64,000 nt of DNA from the NCBI RefSeq assembly GCF_025642135.1, contig NZ_CP106793.1, positions 3,786,001-3,850,000 on the forward strand, read 5' to 3'. The number at the start of each line of letters is the position of its first letter. The stretch's first letter is position 1. Source of the DNA: Streptomyces cynarae (GTDB lineage Bacteria; Actinomycetota; Actinomycetes; Streptomycetales; Streptomycetaceae). Position numbers and translations under genes: made by a program. Below, one piece after another: positions 13,724 to 21,930 of this stretch. The notes under the pieces were generated by a model. The model searched no databases. It saw only the letters and a list, made by a program, of their open reading frames with translations, and had not been told where the DNA came from.

Positions 13724-15850
13724 ATGAGCGACAACGTCGTTCACCTGCACAAGGACACCAAACCGTCTACCGAACCGGCCACCGTGACCACCCTTACCGT
13801 GGTCCCCGAGGCGCCCGCCGCGCCGGTGGTGCCGCTGTGGGTGCGCTCCGCGCGCGCCATAAAGACGGCCGTCACGCACGACAACACCAAGACCGCCGCC
13901 CGCGCGGTGGCCCGCCACAGCCTCTACGTGGCTGGCGGGGCGCGGATCGTGGCCCGCCGCACCTGGGACGGCCGTACCGCCGCCCGCTACGAGCGCATGC
14001 TCCGCGCCGCCGAAGCCGCCGGGAACTACGAGGTGGCCGCGGAGTGGGAGGAGCGCGGGCAGCGCTACCGCGAAGCCCGCCACCGCCGCCGCATGGACCT
14101 GCTCCACTCCCCGCTCGACGCGGCCAAGGGCGCGGCCGTCAGCGCCGGTATGGGCATCGGTGGCCTGGTCCTGCTCGGGATCGCGATGGCCATCGCCACC
14201 AAGGACGCCACCGAGGTCGTCACCCCGCTGATGGCGGTCATCAAGTTCATCAACCTGATGATCACGATCGTGCAGATGGTGTGGGGACCGCTGATCACGA
14301 TCGGCCCGTTCCTCGCCCTGCTCGCCCTGTGGTCGGTCGGCGCCCACCAAAAGGCCGCCCCGAACTGGGCACTGCCCGCAAACGTCCGCTCCGGAGAGGG
14401 CGAGCCCATCACGCCGTCCATCGTGGTCAAGGCCCTGCGGGATCTCGGCGTTCCGGCGCTGCGCAACGCCATCAAGGAGATGGGAGATGCCGGCGCATCG
14501 ATGCTGTCCCCGATCCGGATCGCCGGATGCGGGGTGGAAGTCGACGTCACGCTTCCGTCCGGGGTGTCGACAATCGAGGTGCAGCAGCGGCGCCGCAAGC
14601 TCGCCGAAAACCTCACGAGGCACGAACACGAGGTGTTCATCACCATCCCGCAGGCTGCCCGCACGGTCCGGCTGTGGATCGCCGACTCGGGGGCGCTGGA
14701 TGAGCCGATCGGCCCCTCTCCGCTGGTCACCGACGAGACCCTGACCGCCAGCTACGCCAAGGGCCGCGCCCCCTGGGGCCAGGACCTGCGCGGCGACGCG
14801 GCAGCGCTCAGCCTGTATCAGCGGCACCTGCTCATCACGGGCCTGTCCAACCAGGGCAAGACCGCCTCCCTGCGCGCGCTCGCCCTGTGGGCCGCGCTGG
14901 ATCGCACGGTGGAGTTCCGCATCGCCGACCTCAAGGGCGTAGGCGACTGGGCCATGTTCGACGGGCTCGCCACCGTCCTGATCCAGGGCCCGGCCGATGA
15001 GAACGTGATCGAGGCCACCGAGATGGTTGAAGGCCTGGTCGAGGAGATGAACCGCCGCATCGACGCGCGCCGGACCGACCCGAAAGCCGTCTTCCCGCCG
15101 CTGATCGGCATCGTGGACGAGGCGCAAGTCGCGTTCATGTGCCCGGTCAAGGACGAGGACGGCCGCCCCTACGGCGGCAGCAAGGCGACCTCGCGGTACT
15201 TCATGGCGGTGCGCAAGGTCCACAACCAGGGCCGCGCGGTGGACGTGATCCTGTGGGAGGGCACCCAGGACCCCACCGACCAGAACCTTCCCAAGCTCGT
15301 CCGGGAAGGCGCCCACACCCGCGCATCGCTCGCACTGGGCACCGAATCGCAGGCCCGTATGGCGCTGGGAGACAAGGCCGTCGACGGTGGCGCCGCCCCC
15401 CACCTGCTGCGTCAGGGCCTGGACAAGGGAACCCTGGTCGTCGCATCCGACGGCATCGAGATCCCCGCCGGCCAGTCCTCCATCACGGTACGCACGCACT
15501 ACATCGACGACGACCAGGCCAAGGCCATCACCGACCGCGCCAAGGCCCTGCGCGGCAACGTCACCACCCTGCACGCCATCGAGCGAAGCGAGAAGCGAGA
15601 CCCGCTCGCCGACATCCAGGCCGTGCTGGGCAGCGATGCCCGCGTGCGCACCCAGGAAGTCATCACCCGGCTTGCCGCGCTCAACCCGGACGCCTACAGC
15701 GGCTGGTCGTTCATCGACCTCAAGCGCGTCCTGGACGACGCCGGGGCCGAGCCGTACAAGTCCGACGGCCGCATGGTCGTCGCCGCCGATCGCGTCGCCC
15801 AAGCGCTCGCCAACCGCGCGGAGATGGATTCCGCTTCCGCCTCTGAGTAA
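13724..15850 (+). CDS. traB: TraB/TraSA-type FtsK-like DNA translocase for mycelial transfer
   Basis: A 708-residue translocase that moves double-stranded element DNA between hyphae at the septum. Hydrophobic segments near residues 135-215 anchor it. The RecA-like motor shows Walker A GLSNQGKT (K379) and Walker B IGIVDEAQ (D465, E466). The last about 80 residues (VRTQEVITRLAALNP to RVAQALANR) form a winged-helix domain. In TraB proteins this domain reads 8-bp repeats of the clt locus. An ATG preceded by AGGAG supports the start. A repeat cluster begins 24 bp after its stop, as with characterised clt loci. The family is certain. Confidence -1.
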   Translation: MSDNVVHLHKDTKPSTEPATVTTLTVVPEAPAAPVVPLWVRSARAIKTAVTHDNTKTAARAVARHSLYVAGGARIVARRTWDGRTAARYERMLRAAEAAGNYEVAAEWEERGQRYREARHRRRMDLLHSPLDAAKGAAVSAGMGIGGLVLLGIAMAIATKDATEVVTPLMAVIKFINLMITIVQMVWGPLITIGPFLALLALWSVGAHQKAAPNWALPANVRSGEGEPITPSIVVKALRDLGVPALRNAIKEMGDAGASMLSPIRIAGCGVEVDVTLPSGVSTIEVQQRRRKLAENLTRHEHEVFITIPQAARTVRLWIADSGALDEPIGPSPLVTDETLTASYAKGRAPWGQDLRGDAAALSLYQRHLLITGLSNQGKTASLRALALWAALDRTVEFRIADLKGVGDWAMFDGLATVLIQGPADENVIEATEMVEGLVEEMNRRIDARRTDPKAVFPPLIGIVDEAQVAFMCPVKDEDGRPYGGSKATSRYFMAVRKVHNQGRAVDVILWEGTQDPTDQNLPKLVREGAHTRASLALGTESQARMALGDKAVDGGAAPHLLRQGLDKGTLVVASDGIEIPAGQSSITVRTHYIDDDQAKAITDRAKALRGNVTTLHAIERSEKRDPLADIQAVLGSDARVRTQEVITRLAALNPDAYSGWSFIDLKRVLDDAGAEPYKSDGRMVVAADRVAQALANRAEMDSASASE

Positions 15851-15873
15851 AGGGAGCCGCACCCCTCCCGGGT

Positions 15874-16030
15874 CAGGGAGGCAGGGAGAACTCCCTAAAT
15901 GCCTCCCTGACCCGCCTCCCTGGCCCTGACCTGCGCAAATGATCACTCAGGGAGTCAGGGAGGACCGCAGGTCAGCACCCGTGAAACCCCCTCCACAGCC
16001 ACCCCGGCAGGGGCTGTGTCTGCCTCCCTG
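15874..16030. repeat. Candidate clt locus: CAGGGAG repeats at 8-bp spacing
   Basis: CAGGGAG occurs at 15874-15880, 15882-15888, 15948-15954 and 15956-15962. Its complement CTCCCTG occurs at 15903-15909, 15916-15922 and 16024-16030, and one degenerate copy CTCCCTA lies at 15891-15897. Two direct pairs are spaced exactly 8 bp, the octamer being (T/G)CAGGGAG. TraB-type translocases bind 8-bp direct repeats, and in pSVH1 clt lies at the traB 3' end (established). Iterons for replication are the alternative. Confidence -1.
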
Positions 16031-16054
16031 CCCAACCACCGGAAGGGATTCCGC

Positions 16055-16519
16055 ATGTACCCCCACCACACCGGCCGCGCGCCCGTCCAGTGGGCCGTGG
16101 AAGTCCACCACCCGGCCCCGATACCGCCTGCTGTTCCGGTCGCGGCGCCGCTCGTTCCCGTCCAGCCGGGCACCCTGCCCAGCGTGGCGAGCGTGGTCCT
16201 GCCCGACGGGCGGGTCGTCACCGGCTACGCCATCGACCCCTCCAAGCCCGAACCGGTAGCGGCCAAGCCGGCCGTGTCCCGTACGGCGGTGAACATCGCC
16301 CTCGGAGGCATCGGATTCGGCGCCGTGTGCGGCGGGCTGATTCTGCTGACCACGTTCATCGCCGCGCTCGCCGCGCTCATCCACCAACTCATCATCCTCG
16401 CCGCCGTCATCTTCGGCGGATGGATCGCCGTGCAGGTCTTCACCGCGAGCGGCCACCGCGGCCGGACCACGGTCAACATCCGCAAAGCCGTCTTCAAGCG
16501 CAACCACTTCCACGGCTAG
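16055..16519 (+). CDS. Small membrane protein, SpdB-like
   Basis: A 154-residue protein starting MYPHHTGRAPVQWAVEVHH, with a proline-rich N-terminus. Two hydrophobic helices span about residues 80-105 and 110-130, followed by a basic tail. ATG 16055 follows GGAAGGG. It lies directly after traB and the repeat cluster, where plasmid-spread genes are found. A role in intramycelial spreading is an inference from position and topology only. Confidence -1.
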   Translation: MYPHHTGRAPVQWAVEVHHPAPIPPAVPVAAPLVPVQPGTLPSVASVVLPDGRVVTGYAIDPSKPEPVAAKPAVSRTAVNIALGGIGFGAVCGGLILLTTFIAALAALIHQLIILAAVIFGGWIAVQVFTASGHRGRTTVNIRKAVFKRNHFHG

Positions 16520-16603
16520 CTACGCCAAGGGCGGCCCCCATTCCGCCAAGAACCGGGCCGCCCTGGCCACCAGCACCCATCCAAGGAACTGGAGACCTCC
16601 AGC

Positions 16604-17509
16604 ATGACCCATGACGACCGTTCCGCGCTGCTCTCCGCCGCGCTGGACGCCGCCGCGCGCGGCTGGCACGTCTTCCCGCTGCGCCCCGGCACCAAGCGGC
16701 CCGCCCTGCACGGGGAGGCCGCCTGCCCCCGCACCGGGCCATGCGCGAGCGGGCACCGGAAGTGGGAGCAACGCGCGACCACCGACCCGGACCGTATCCG
16801 TGCCGCCTGGTCACGGGCACCGTTCAACGTCGGCATCGCCACCGGCCCCTCGGGACTGGTCGTCGTCGACCTGGACGTGCCCAAGGACATGGGCAGTTCG
16901 GACGCGCCTTGCGGCGCGACGACCTTTGGAGCGCTCTGCGAGCGCGCCGGGCACGCCGTCCCCACCACCTACCGGACGCGGACCGCGAGCGGCGGAGAGC
17001 ACCTGTACTTCACCGCCCCGGACGGCGTCCGGCTGACCAACACCGCGGGCACCGTCGCCGATGCGGTGGACACCCGCGCCTGGGGCGGCTACGTCGTCGC
17101 AGCGGGCAGCATCACCCCCGCCGGACCGTACGAAGCCCTGTGCGCCTCCGAGGCGGTCCCTCTGCCCGCCTGGCTGCAAACCATCCTGCAACCGGCCGCC
17201 AAGGCGTCTGAGGCCCCCTCGATGGCCTTAACGGGGCAATCTCGCCAATACGCGGATGTAGCACTCGCCAACGAGTTGCGGAACGTGGCCTCAGCCCAAG
17301 TCGGCGAGCGGGAAGCGAAGTTGTTCCGCGCGGCGCGCGCCCTGGGGCGGTTCGTCGCGTGGGGCGACCTCCCGAGAAGTGTGGTTGAACAGGCTCTTCA
17401 GGAGGCGGGCGAGGCGGCCGGACTCACCGCGTCCGAGTGCCGCTCCACCCTGCGCAGCGCCCTGAACTGGTCCATCGCCCACAACCAGATCAGGCGGGAT
17501 GCGGCATGA
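16604..17509 (+). CDS. Bifunctional primase-polymerase (Prim-Pol)
   Basis: A 301-residue archaeo-eukaryotic-type primase-polymerase. The N-terminal domain has GWHVFPLRPGTKRPA, the metal-binding VVVDLDV (D89, D91) and SGGEHLYF. A helical C-terminal domain follows (about residues 210-300). In AICEs of this class such a protein primes replication together with the helicase encoded two genes on. ATG 16604 is preceded by GGAG. Its stop overlaps the next ATG (ATGA), so the replication genes form one coupled operon. Confidence -1.
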   Translation: MTHDDRSALLSAALDAAARGWHVFPLRPGTKRPALHGEAACPRTGPCASGHRKWEQRATTDPDRIRAAWSRAPFNVGIATGPSGLVVVDLDVPKDMGSSDAPCGATTFGALCERAGHAVPTTYRTRTASGGEHLYFTAPDGVRLTNTAGTVADAVDTRAWGGYVVAAGSITPAGPYEALCASEAVPLPAWLQTILQPAAKASEAPSMALTGQSRQYADVALANELRNVASAQVGEREAKLFRAARALGRFVAWGDLPRSVVEQALQEAGEAAGLTASECRSTLRSALNWSIAHNQIRRDAA

Positions 17510-17934
17510 GCACCCGTCCCCATCCCCCTCTGAAGAGCCCCACTGACACCACAACGCCCCCGCACGCCGCCGGACCGGCAACGCCCCCAGCGACCGTGGG
17601 CGAGCCGAAAGGCGCCGCCCGCAAGGGCGTCCGAACTGCTCTTCGTTCTGACCGGTTCCCGGCCGACGACGCGCGCGGCACGGAAGACCCGACGCCCGAC
17701 CGGCCCGGTATCCGCATCTACGCCCCAGCGGTCTACCGCTCCCACTGGGACGGGGCCCGCTGGTCCAAGCGCCACGGGGACACCCCCACCGCCGCCTATG
17801 CCTGCGCCTGCGGGCAGACCGGCACGGCCACCGGCCCCCGAGCCGTCGCCGCTCTCGCCTACGAGTACGACGCCCACAAGTCCGCCTGCACCGGAACGCC
17901 CGCACCACCCCTTGAAAGGAGGACCGCCGCATGA
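17506..17934 (+). CDS. Hypothetical protein between primase and helicase
   Basis: A 142-residue protein. The first about 85 residues are proline-, threonine- and charge-rich and probably disordered. A compact C-terminal part (VYRSHWDGARWSKRHGD through ACACGQTGTATG) has paired cysteines. Four-base overlaps with both neighbours (ATGA at 17506 and 17931) tie it to the primase and helicase, so a replication accessory role is likely but unproven. Confidence -1.
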   Translation: MSTRPHPPLKSPTDTTTPPHAAGPATPPATVGEPKGAARKGVRTALRSDRFPADDARGTEDPTPDRPGIRIYAPAVYRSHWDGARWSKRHGDTPTAAYACACGQTGTATGPRAVAALAYEYDAHKSACTGTPAPPLERRTAA

Positions 17935-19370
17935 CCGGCGCCGAAGAACTGCCTGCACCCTCCAACCCGCTCGCCGTCGCCCGGCGACTCCTGCCCGACT
18001 GGCAGACCCAGGACGGGCACCTGACGTGCCGACGCTGGCGAGGTTCGTGGATGCGCTGGAACGGCACCAGTTGGCGCGAGCTGGACGAAGCGCAGATGCG
18101 CGCCCACATGTACACGCGCCTCGAACACGCGGTCTACCAGGCCCCCGGCAAGGACGGACAGACCGAGGAACGCGACTGGGCGCCCACGAAGCAGAAGATC
18201 AGCAACCTGCTGGACGCGCTCGGGGCCATCACCTTGCTGTCCACCGAGGTAGACGCCCCGGCGTGGATCGACCAGGAGGCGGGGAAGCAGGACGGCAGTC
18301 CGATCGTGGCGTGCCAGAACGGGTTGCTGCGAATCCGGGACCGCGCGCTACTGCCGCACAGGCCCGGATTCTTCAACCTGGTCTCCGTCCCCTTCGCCTA
18401 CGACCCGGACGCGACCGCGCCGACGTGGCAATGGTTCCTGCGGCAGATCTGGCCCAACGACCCCGACGCGATCCAGGCAGTGCAGGAGTGGTTCGGCTAC
18501 GTCCTGTCCGGCCGCACCGACCAGCAAAAGATCCTTCTCATGGTCGGCCCGTCCCGTTCCGGCAAGGGAACCATCGCTCGCGTGCTGAAAGAGCTGGTTG
18601 GCAAGGAGAACCTTGCCGGACCCACCCTCGCCGGACTCGGCACCAACTTCGGGCTGTCCACGCTGATCGGCAAGCCGCTCGCGGTCATCTCCGACGCCCG
18701 GCTGTCCGGCAACGACAACAGCCAGGTTGTGGAGCGGCTGCTCACCATCTCCGGTGAGGACACGATCGACATCGACCGCAAATACCGCGAAGTGTGGACC
18801 GGCAAGCTCCCCACCCGGCTGATGATCCTGTCCAACGAGCTGCCGCACTTCGGCGACTCCTCCGGAGTCATCGCCCGCCGGTTCGTGGTGCTCAACATGA
18901 CCGTCTCGTGGCTGGGCAAGGAAGACCCCACCCTGTTCGATCGGCTTGTGGCCGAGATGCCCGGCATCCTGAACTGGGCCCTGGACGGACTCGCCCGGCT
19001 GGAGACCAAGGGCCGGATCACCGAACCGGCATCCAGCCGCGAAGCGGTAGCCACCATGCAGGACACCGCCTCCCCCACCAGCGCGTTCATCCGCGAACGC
19101 TGCACCACCGGCCCCACATGCAGCATCCCCGTGGACACGCTGTGGACGGTCTGGCGGGAGTGGGCGGAAGACAACGGCGTCAGGCCCGGCACGAAGCAGA
19201 TGTTCGGCCGCAACCTGCTCTCCGTCGTCCCCCAGCTCAACCGCACCCGCCCCCGCGACGCCTACGGCCGACAGGTGGTCACCTACAACGGGATCACGCT
19301 GAACGTGTCCGAACCACATTTGCCTGAGTCGCGACTCATCGCGTCTCAAAGCCCCTCTGAGAGCCGCTGA
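17931..19370 (+). CDS. SF3 helicase/P4-type replication protein
   Basis: A 479-residue phage/plasmid primase C-terminal type protein. A D5-like N-terminal domain precedes the SF3 helicase with Walker A GPSRSGKGT (K212). Motif regions LAVISDAR and RLMILSNELP (sensor) and the arginine-rich VIARRFVVL follow. It unwinds element DNA for replication, paired with the primase-polymerase two genes upstream. Together they replace the single RepSA of pSAM2. ATG 17931 overlaps the previous stop. The last about 50 bp contain the first of two operator-like palindromes, so downstream xis-int control reaches into its coding region. Confidence -1.
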   Translation: MTGAEELPAPSNPLAVARRLLPDWQTQDGHLTCRRWRGSWMRWNGTSWRELDEAQMRAHMYTRLEHAVYQAPGKDGQTEERDWAPTKQKISNLLDALGAITLLSTEVDAPAWIDQEAGKQDGSPIVACQNGLLRIRDRALLPHRPGFFNLVSVPFAYDPDATAPTWQWFLRQIWPNDPDAIQAVQEWFGYVLSGRTDQQKILLMVGPSRSGKGTIARVLKELVGKENLAGPTLAGLGTNFGLSTLIGKPLAVISDARLSGNDNSQVVERLLTISGEDTIDIDRKYREVWTGKLPTRLMILSNELPHFGDSSGVIARRFVVLNMTVSWLGKEDPTLFDRLVAEMPGILNWALDGLARLETKGRITEPASSREAVATMQDTASPTSAFIRERCTTGPTCSIPVDTLWTVWREWAEDNGVRPGTKQMFGRNLLSVVPQLNRTRPRDAYGRQVVTYNGITLNVSEPHLPESRLIASQSPSESR

Positions 19371-19391
19371 GTGCCGATGAGTCGCGACTCA
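19325..19391. promoter_or_regulatory. Two identical 14-bp palindromes upstream of xis
   Basis: TGAGTCGCGACTCA is present perfectly at 19325-19338 (inside the end of the rep gene) and 19378-19391, 53 bp apart. They lie just before the xis gene. They share AGTC/GACT half-sites with the GntR operators but have 2-bp rather than 4-bp centres. A regulator of excision (the GntR protein, Xis itself or an unknown one) is the likely ligand. Confidence -1.
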
Positions 19392-19423
19392 GCGCAATGT
19401 ATTTCCAACTCGCGGAGGACACA

Positions 19424-19663
19424 GTGAGCGCGCCCGCACCCGTCCACGACGACCCCCGCGCCACCCTCCGGGGTGGCCTGCCGGACCGGTACCTCACCCC
19501 CGATGACATCGCTGAGATGTTCGAGGTGCCGAAAGAGACCGTCTACCAGTGGCGCAAGAAGCGCATCGGCCCGCCCGGCTTCCGCATCGGCAAGCACCTT
19601 CGCTACGACCCCGCCGACGTACGCGCCTACGTCACCAGCCGCAAGAACACCGACGCCGCCTGA
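19424..19663 (+). CDS. xis: Excisionase (HTH_17/MerR-like)
   Basis: A 79-residue DNA-binding protein. The core YLTPDDIAEMFEVPKETVYQW, then GPPGFRIGKHLRYDPADVRAYV, is the standard excisionase/HTH_17 fold of AICEs, directing integrase toward excision. GTG 19424 is preferred because GGAGG sits 5 nt upstream; an in-frame ATG at 19397 lacks a good site. It is followed by a strong hairpin and then int, the usual xis-int order. Confidence -1.
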   Translation: MSAPAPVHDDPRATLRGGLPDRYLTPDDIAEMFEVPKETVYQWRKKRIGPPGFRIGKHLRYDPADVRAYVTSRKNTDAA

Positions 19664-19691
19664 CGCGGCCCACACACAGCACCACACAACT

Positions 19692-19718
19692 GGGGAGGGC
19701 CACACAGTGGCCCTCCCC
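19692..19718 (+). terminator. Hairpin between xis and int
   Basis: A 12-bp stem GGGGAGGGCCAC / GTGGCCCTCCCC with a 3-nt loop (19704-19706) lies 28 bp after xis and 30 bp before int. It is strong enough to limit read-through into int and so set the Xis:Int ratio. Confidence -1.
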
Positions 19719-19748
19719 GTCCCATGCCCAGAAGGGACCACGCCGTAC

Positions 19749-21011
19749 ATGGCAGGTCACATCCAAGACCGATGGTTCAAGACCGTCCCCGCCCCCGACG
19801 GCAAGCCCGTCAAGGTCAAGAGCGACCGCCACGGAACGGGGCTCCGGTACCGCGCCCGGTACATCGGCCCGGACGGGACCGAGAAGAGCAAGTCGTTCCG
19901 TGATAAGGAACTGAGGCTCGCCAAACAGTGGCTCGTCCAAATCGAAGCAGACATGTCCCGCGGTCAGTACGTCGACCCGCGCGCCGGGCGAACGACGTTC
20001 CGGCAGTACGCGGAGCGATGGGTCAAGACGCACACGGGCGAGATCAACAGCCGCGAGGCTGCGGAACGCCGACTCCGACTGCACGCCTATCCCCACATCG
20101 GCTCTCGTCCGCTCGGCTCGTTCAAGCCCGAGCACATCCGCGCCTGGATCGCCGACCTGGAAGCCACCGTGCCGGCGGAGTCGCATCGGCGCATCATCGT
20201 CGGTACCGTCTCCGCAGCGCTGAGCGCGGCAGTCGACGACGGGCTGCTGAGCAAGAATCCCTGCCGCTCACGCACGGTCCAGCTCCCGAAACCGGGCAAG
20301 CCGCGTGTCGTCCCGTGGACGACAGCGCAGGTCTTCGGCGTACGCGCCGCCCTCCCCCGGCGCTACCAGGCCGCTGTGGACGCGGGCGCAGGCTGCGGGC
20401 TGCGACAGGGGGAGATCTTCGGTCTGGCAGTAGACGAGCTCGACTACGAGGGGAGTTGGCTGACCGTGGGCCATCAGCTCAAGCGCATCCGGGGCAAGTA
20501 CGTCTTTGCTCTACCGAAGGGAGGCAAGATCCGGGACGTGCCGCTGCCAGCGGCCGTGGCCACCGCGCTCCGGGACCACTCGAAGGAGTTCGAGCCGATC
20601 GACGTGACGCTTCCGTGGCGCACGCCGGATGGCCCGCTCGTTACCAAGCGGCTCCTGTTCAGCGGCCCGGAGGGCAACCACGTCCGCGTGAGCAACTTCA
20701 ATGACCACCACTGGAAGCCCGCTCTGGCCACCGTGGGCGTCATCCCGGCACGGAAGGCAGGCGAGCGCTACGCGTCCGCCCCGGAGCACGGCATGCACGC
20801 CCTCAGGCACTTCTACGCGTCCGTACTGCTGGACGCGGGCGAGAACATCCGGGCCCTGAGCCAGTACCTCGGTCATAGCGATCCGGGGTTCACGCTCCGG
20901 ACCTACACGCACCTGATGCCGAGCAGTGAGGGACGTACACGCAGCGCCGTCGACACCCTGTACTCCAACGGCGCCCGGGCCCACTCTGCTGATGCCAGGA
21001 TGACGCCGTAA
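19749..21011 (+). CDS. int: Tyrosine recombinase integrase
   Basis: A 420-residue site-specific recombinase. An AP2-like arm-binding N-terminus (GLRYRARYIGPDGTEKS) precedes a SAM-like core-binding domain (about residues 70-165). The catalytic domain shows R219 (GCGLRQGEIFGL), H350-x2-R353 (HALRH), H376 (YLGHSD) and nucleophile Y386 (RTYTHLMP). ATG 19749 has AAGGGA upstream. The target is the pmt 3' end, unlike the tRNA targets of most AICE integrases. One gene (the Mrr-like nuclease) separates it from attR. Confidence -1.
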   Translation: MAGHIQDRWFKTVPAPDGKPVKVKSDRHGTGLRYRARYIGPDGTEKSKSFRDKELRLAKQWLVQIEADMSRGQYVDPRAGRTTFRQYAERWVKTHTGEINSREAAERRLRLHAYPHIGSRPLGSFKPEHIRAWIADLEATVPAESHRRIIVGTVSAALSAAVDDGLLSKNPCRSRTVQLPKPGKPRVVPWTTAQVFGVRAALPRRYQAAVDAGAGCGLRQGEIFGLAVDELDYEGSWLTVGHQLKRIRGKYVFALPKGGKIRDVPLPAAVATALRDHSKEFEPIDVTLPWRTPDGPLVTKRLLFSGPEGNHVRVSNFNDHHWKPALATVGVIPARKAGERYASAPEHGMHALRHFYASVLLDAGENIRALSQYLGHSDPGFTLRTYTHLMPSSEGRTRSAVDTLYSNGARAHSADARMTP

Positions 21012-21027
21012 GAAGTGAGTGGGGGAT

Positions 21028-21699
21028 ATGGCGCGTTCACGAAGCCTGTCATCAGATGATCGTCGCGCGTTCGCTGGCGGTTGCTTCGGCCTCTTGCTCC
21101 TGCTGTCAGGGGTAGCCGGTATCTTCGGCTGGCAGCAAGGTCAGGTTGCGCGAGGGGCTACGCAGTTCTTCTTGACCCTGCTCATCGCGGGTACTTGGCT
21201 AGTCGCTCTCACCCGACGTAGGTGGCCTAGACGAAGAAGGGCCCGCGACGACCTCCCCGTTGTTTGGGACGACGCATTCGATCCCCTAGCCCCCGTCTCC
21301 TACCAGGAAATGAACGCCAGAGCGTTCGAGGAGGCGATCGCCCGCCTCTGCATGAGGGATGGGTGCCGGGATGCTCATGCCGCTGGAGGATCCGGTGATC
21401 TCGGAGCCGATGTGGTCGCAACTGCTCCCGACGGTCGCCGCCTGATCATCCAGTGCAAGCGCTATGGACCGAGCAGCAGGGTCGGCTCCCAGGACTTGCA
21501 GCGCTTCGGCGGTACCTGCTTCAGCATCCATCGCGCAGACATCGCCGTCGTCGTGACCACAAATGTGTTCACAACGCCAGCAATCGAGTACGCGGCGAGG
21601 CAGAAAATCCTGCTGTTCGACCAGCATGATCTTGCGGCATGGACCACGGGCGCTGGGCCTACGCCCTGGCAGCGAATGGATGACGACGCGTTCAACTAA
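21028..21699 (+). CDS. Membrane-anchored Mrr-type restriction nuclease
   Basis: A 223-residue protein. Two hydrophobic helices at about residues 15-55 precede a PD-(D/E)xK fold of the Mrr_cat family. GGSGDLGADVV carries D128, and IIQCKRY carries Q142 and K144, the D-QxK variant typical of Mrr. Mrr-like enzymes cleave modified or foreign DNA. ATG 21028 is chosen over GTG 21019 because GGGGG precedes it. Position between int and attR makes it cargo or an integration-linked gene. Composition is less GC-rich than the transfer genes. Membrane placement could let it act on entering DNA (inference). Confidence -1.
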   Translation: MARSRSLSSDDRRAFAGGCFGLLLLLSGVAGIFGWQQGQVARGATQFFLTLLIAGTWLVALTRRRWPRRRRARDDLPVVWDDAFDPLAPVSYQEMNARAFEEAIARLCMRDGCRDAHAAGGSGDLGADVVATAPDGRRLIIQCKRYGPSSRVGSQDLQRFGGTCFSIHRADIAVVVTTNVFTTPAIEYAARQKILLFDQHDLAAWTTGAGPTPWQRMDDDAFN

Positions 21700-21795
21700 T
21701 CATGATCACGGCCCCGAGACGGCCCACGGAGGTGATTCCGGCTCTCGGACGTCACGAACGCGCAGGTCAGGTAGCTCACGAGTCCCCGCGGGAGC

Positions 21796-21884
21796 ACTTC
21801 ATCTACTTCTGGCCCATCTACACGGGCACGGCGATCCCGATCGACTCCTGGCGGTCGCGGATGTGGCTGGACACCTGGGTCTAG
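21796..21884 (+). pseudogene. pmt: Displaced 3' remnant of pmt
   Basis: The last 29 codons of a pmt gene, in frame to its stop. They differ from the intact gene's tail by one residue (Ser for Ala in SWRSRM). This piece is probably the original chromosomal end displaced by integration. It has no start of its own and should not be expressed as Pmt. An apparent reading frame from 21702 fuses element DNA to this tail by chance. Confidence -1.
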
Positions 21885-21898
21885 TCGCGCGGACACAC

Positions 21899-21930
21899 GA
21901 CGAGGGCGCGGCGGCGGCCGCGCCCTCGTC
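21899..21930 (+). terminator. pmt terminator, right copy
   Basis: A 14-bp stem with a 4-nt loop (GACGAGGGCGCGGC ... GCCGCGCCCTCGTC), the counterpart of 6832-6860. It is likely the native pmt terminator left downstream of attR. It now insulates the PBP gene from element transcription. Confidence -1.

Larger units (their letters stand above)
6727..21829. mobile_element. Integrated AICE (pSAM2-type) in the 3' end of pmt, about 15.07 kb
   Basis: A 34-bp exact repeat (6727-6760 and 21796-21829), embedded in about 142 bp of near-identity, brackets a complete AICE. The module set is a GntR repressor, Spd-like genes, TraB/FtsK translocase, primase-polymerase, SF3 helicase Rep, Xis and tyrosine integrase. 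The repeat offset is 15,069 bp. Genes on either side (pmt on the left, PBP on the right) are adjacent in the S. coelicolor core by memory. The element restores the pmt coding end and supplies a replacement terminator. The exact crossover point inside the repeat cannot be fixed from one sequence. Confidence -1.

Noticed and set aside
13505..15946. Long minus-strand open frame opposite traB
   Set aside because: Shadow frame; the plus strand has Walker motifs and a ribosome site.
21702..21884. Reading frame beginning in element DNA and ending in the pmt tail
   Set aside because: The first half has no coding signature and the second half is the displaced pmt 3' remnant; the fusion is an accident of integration.
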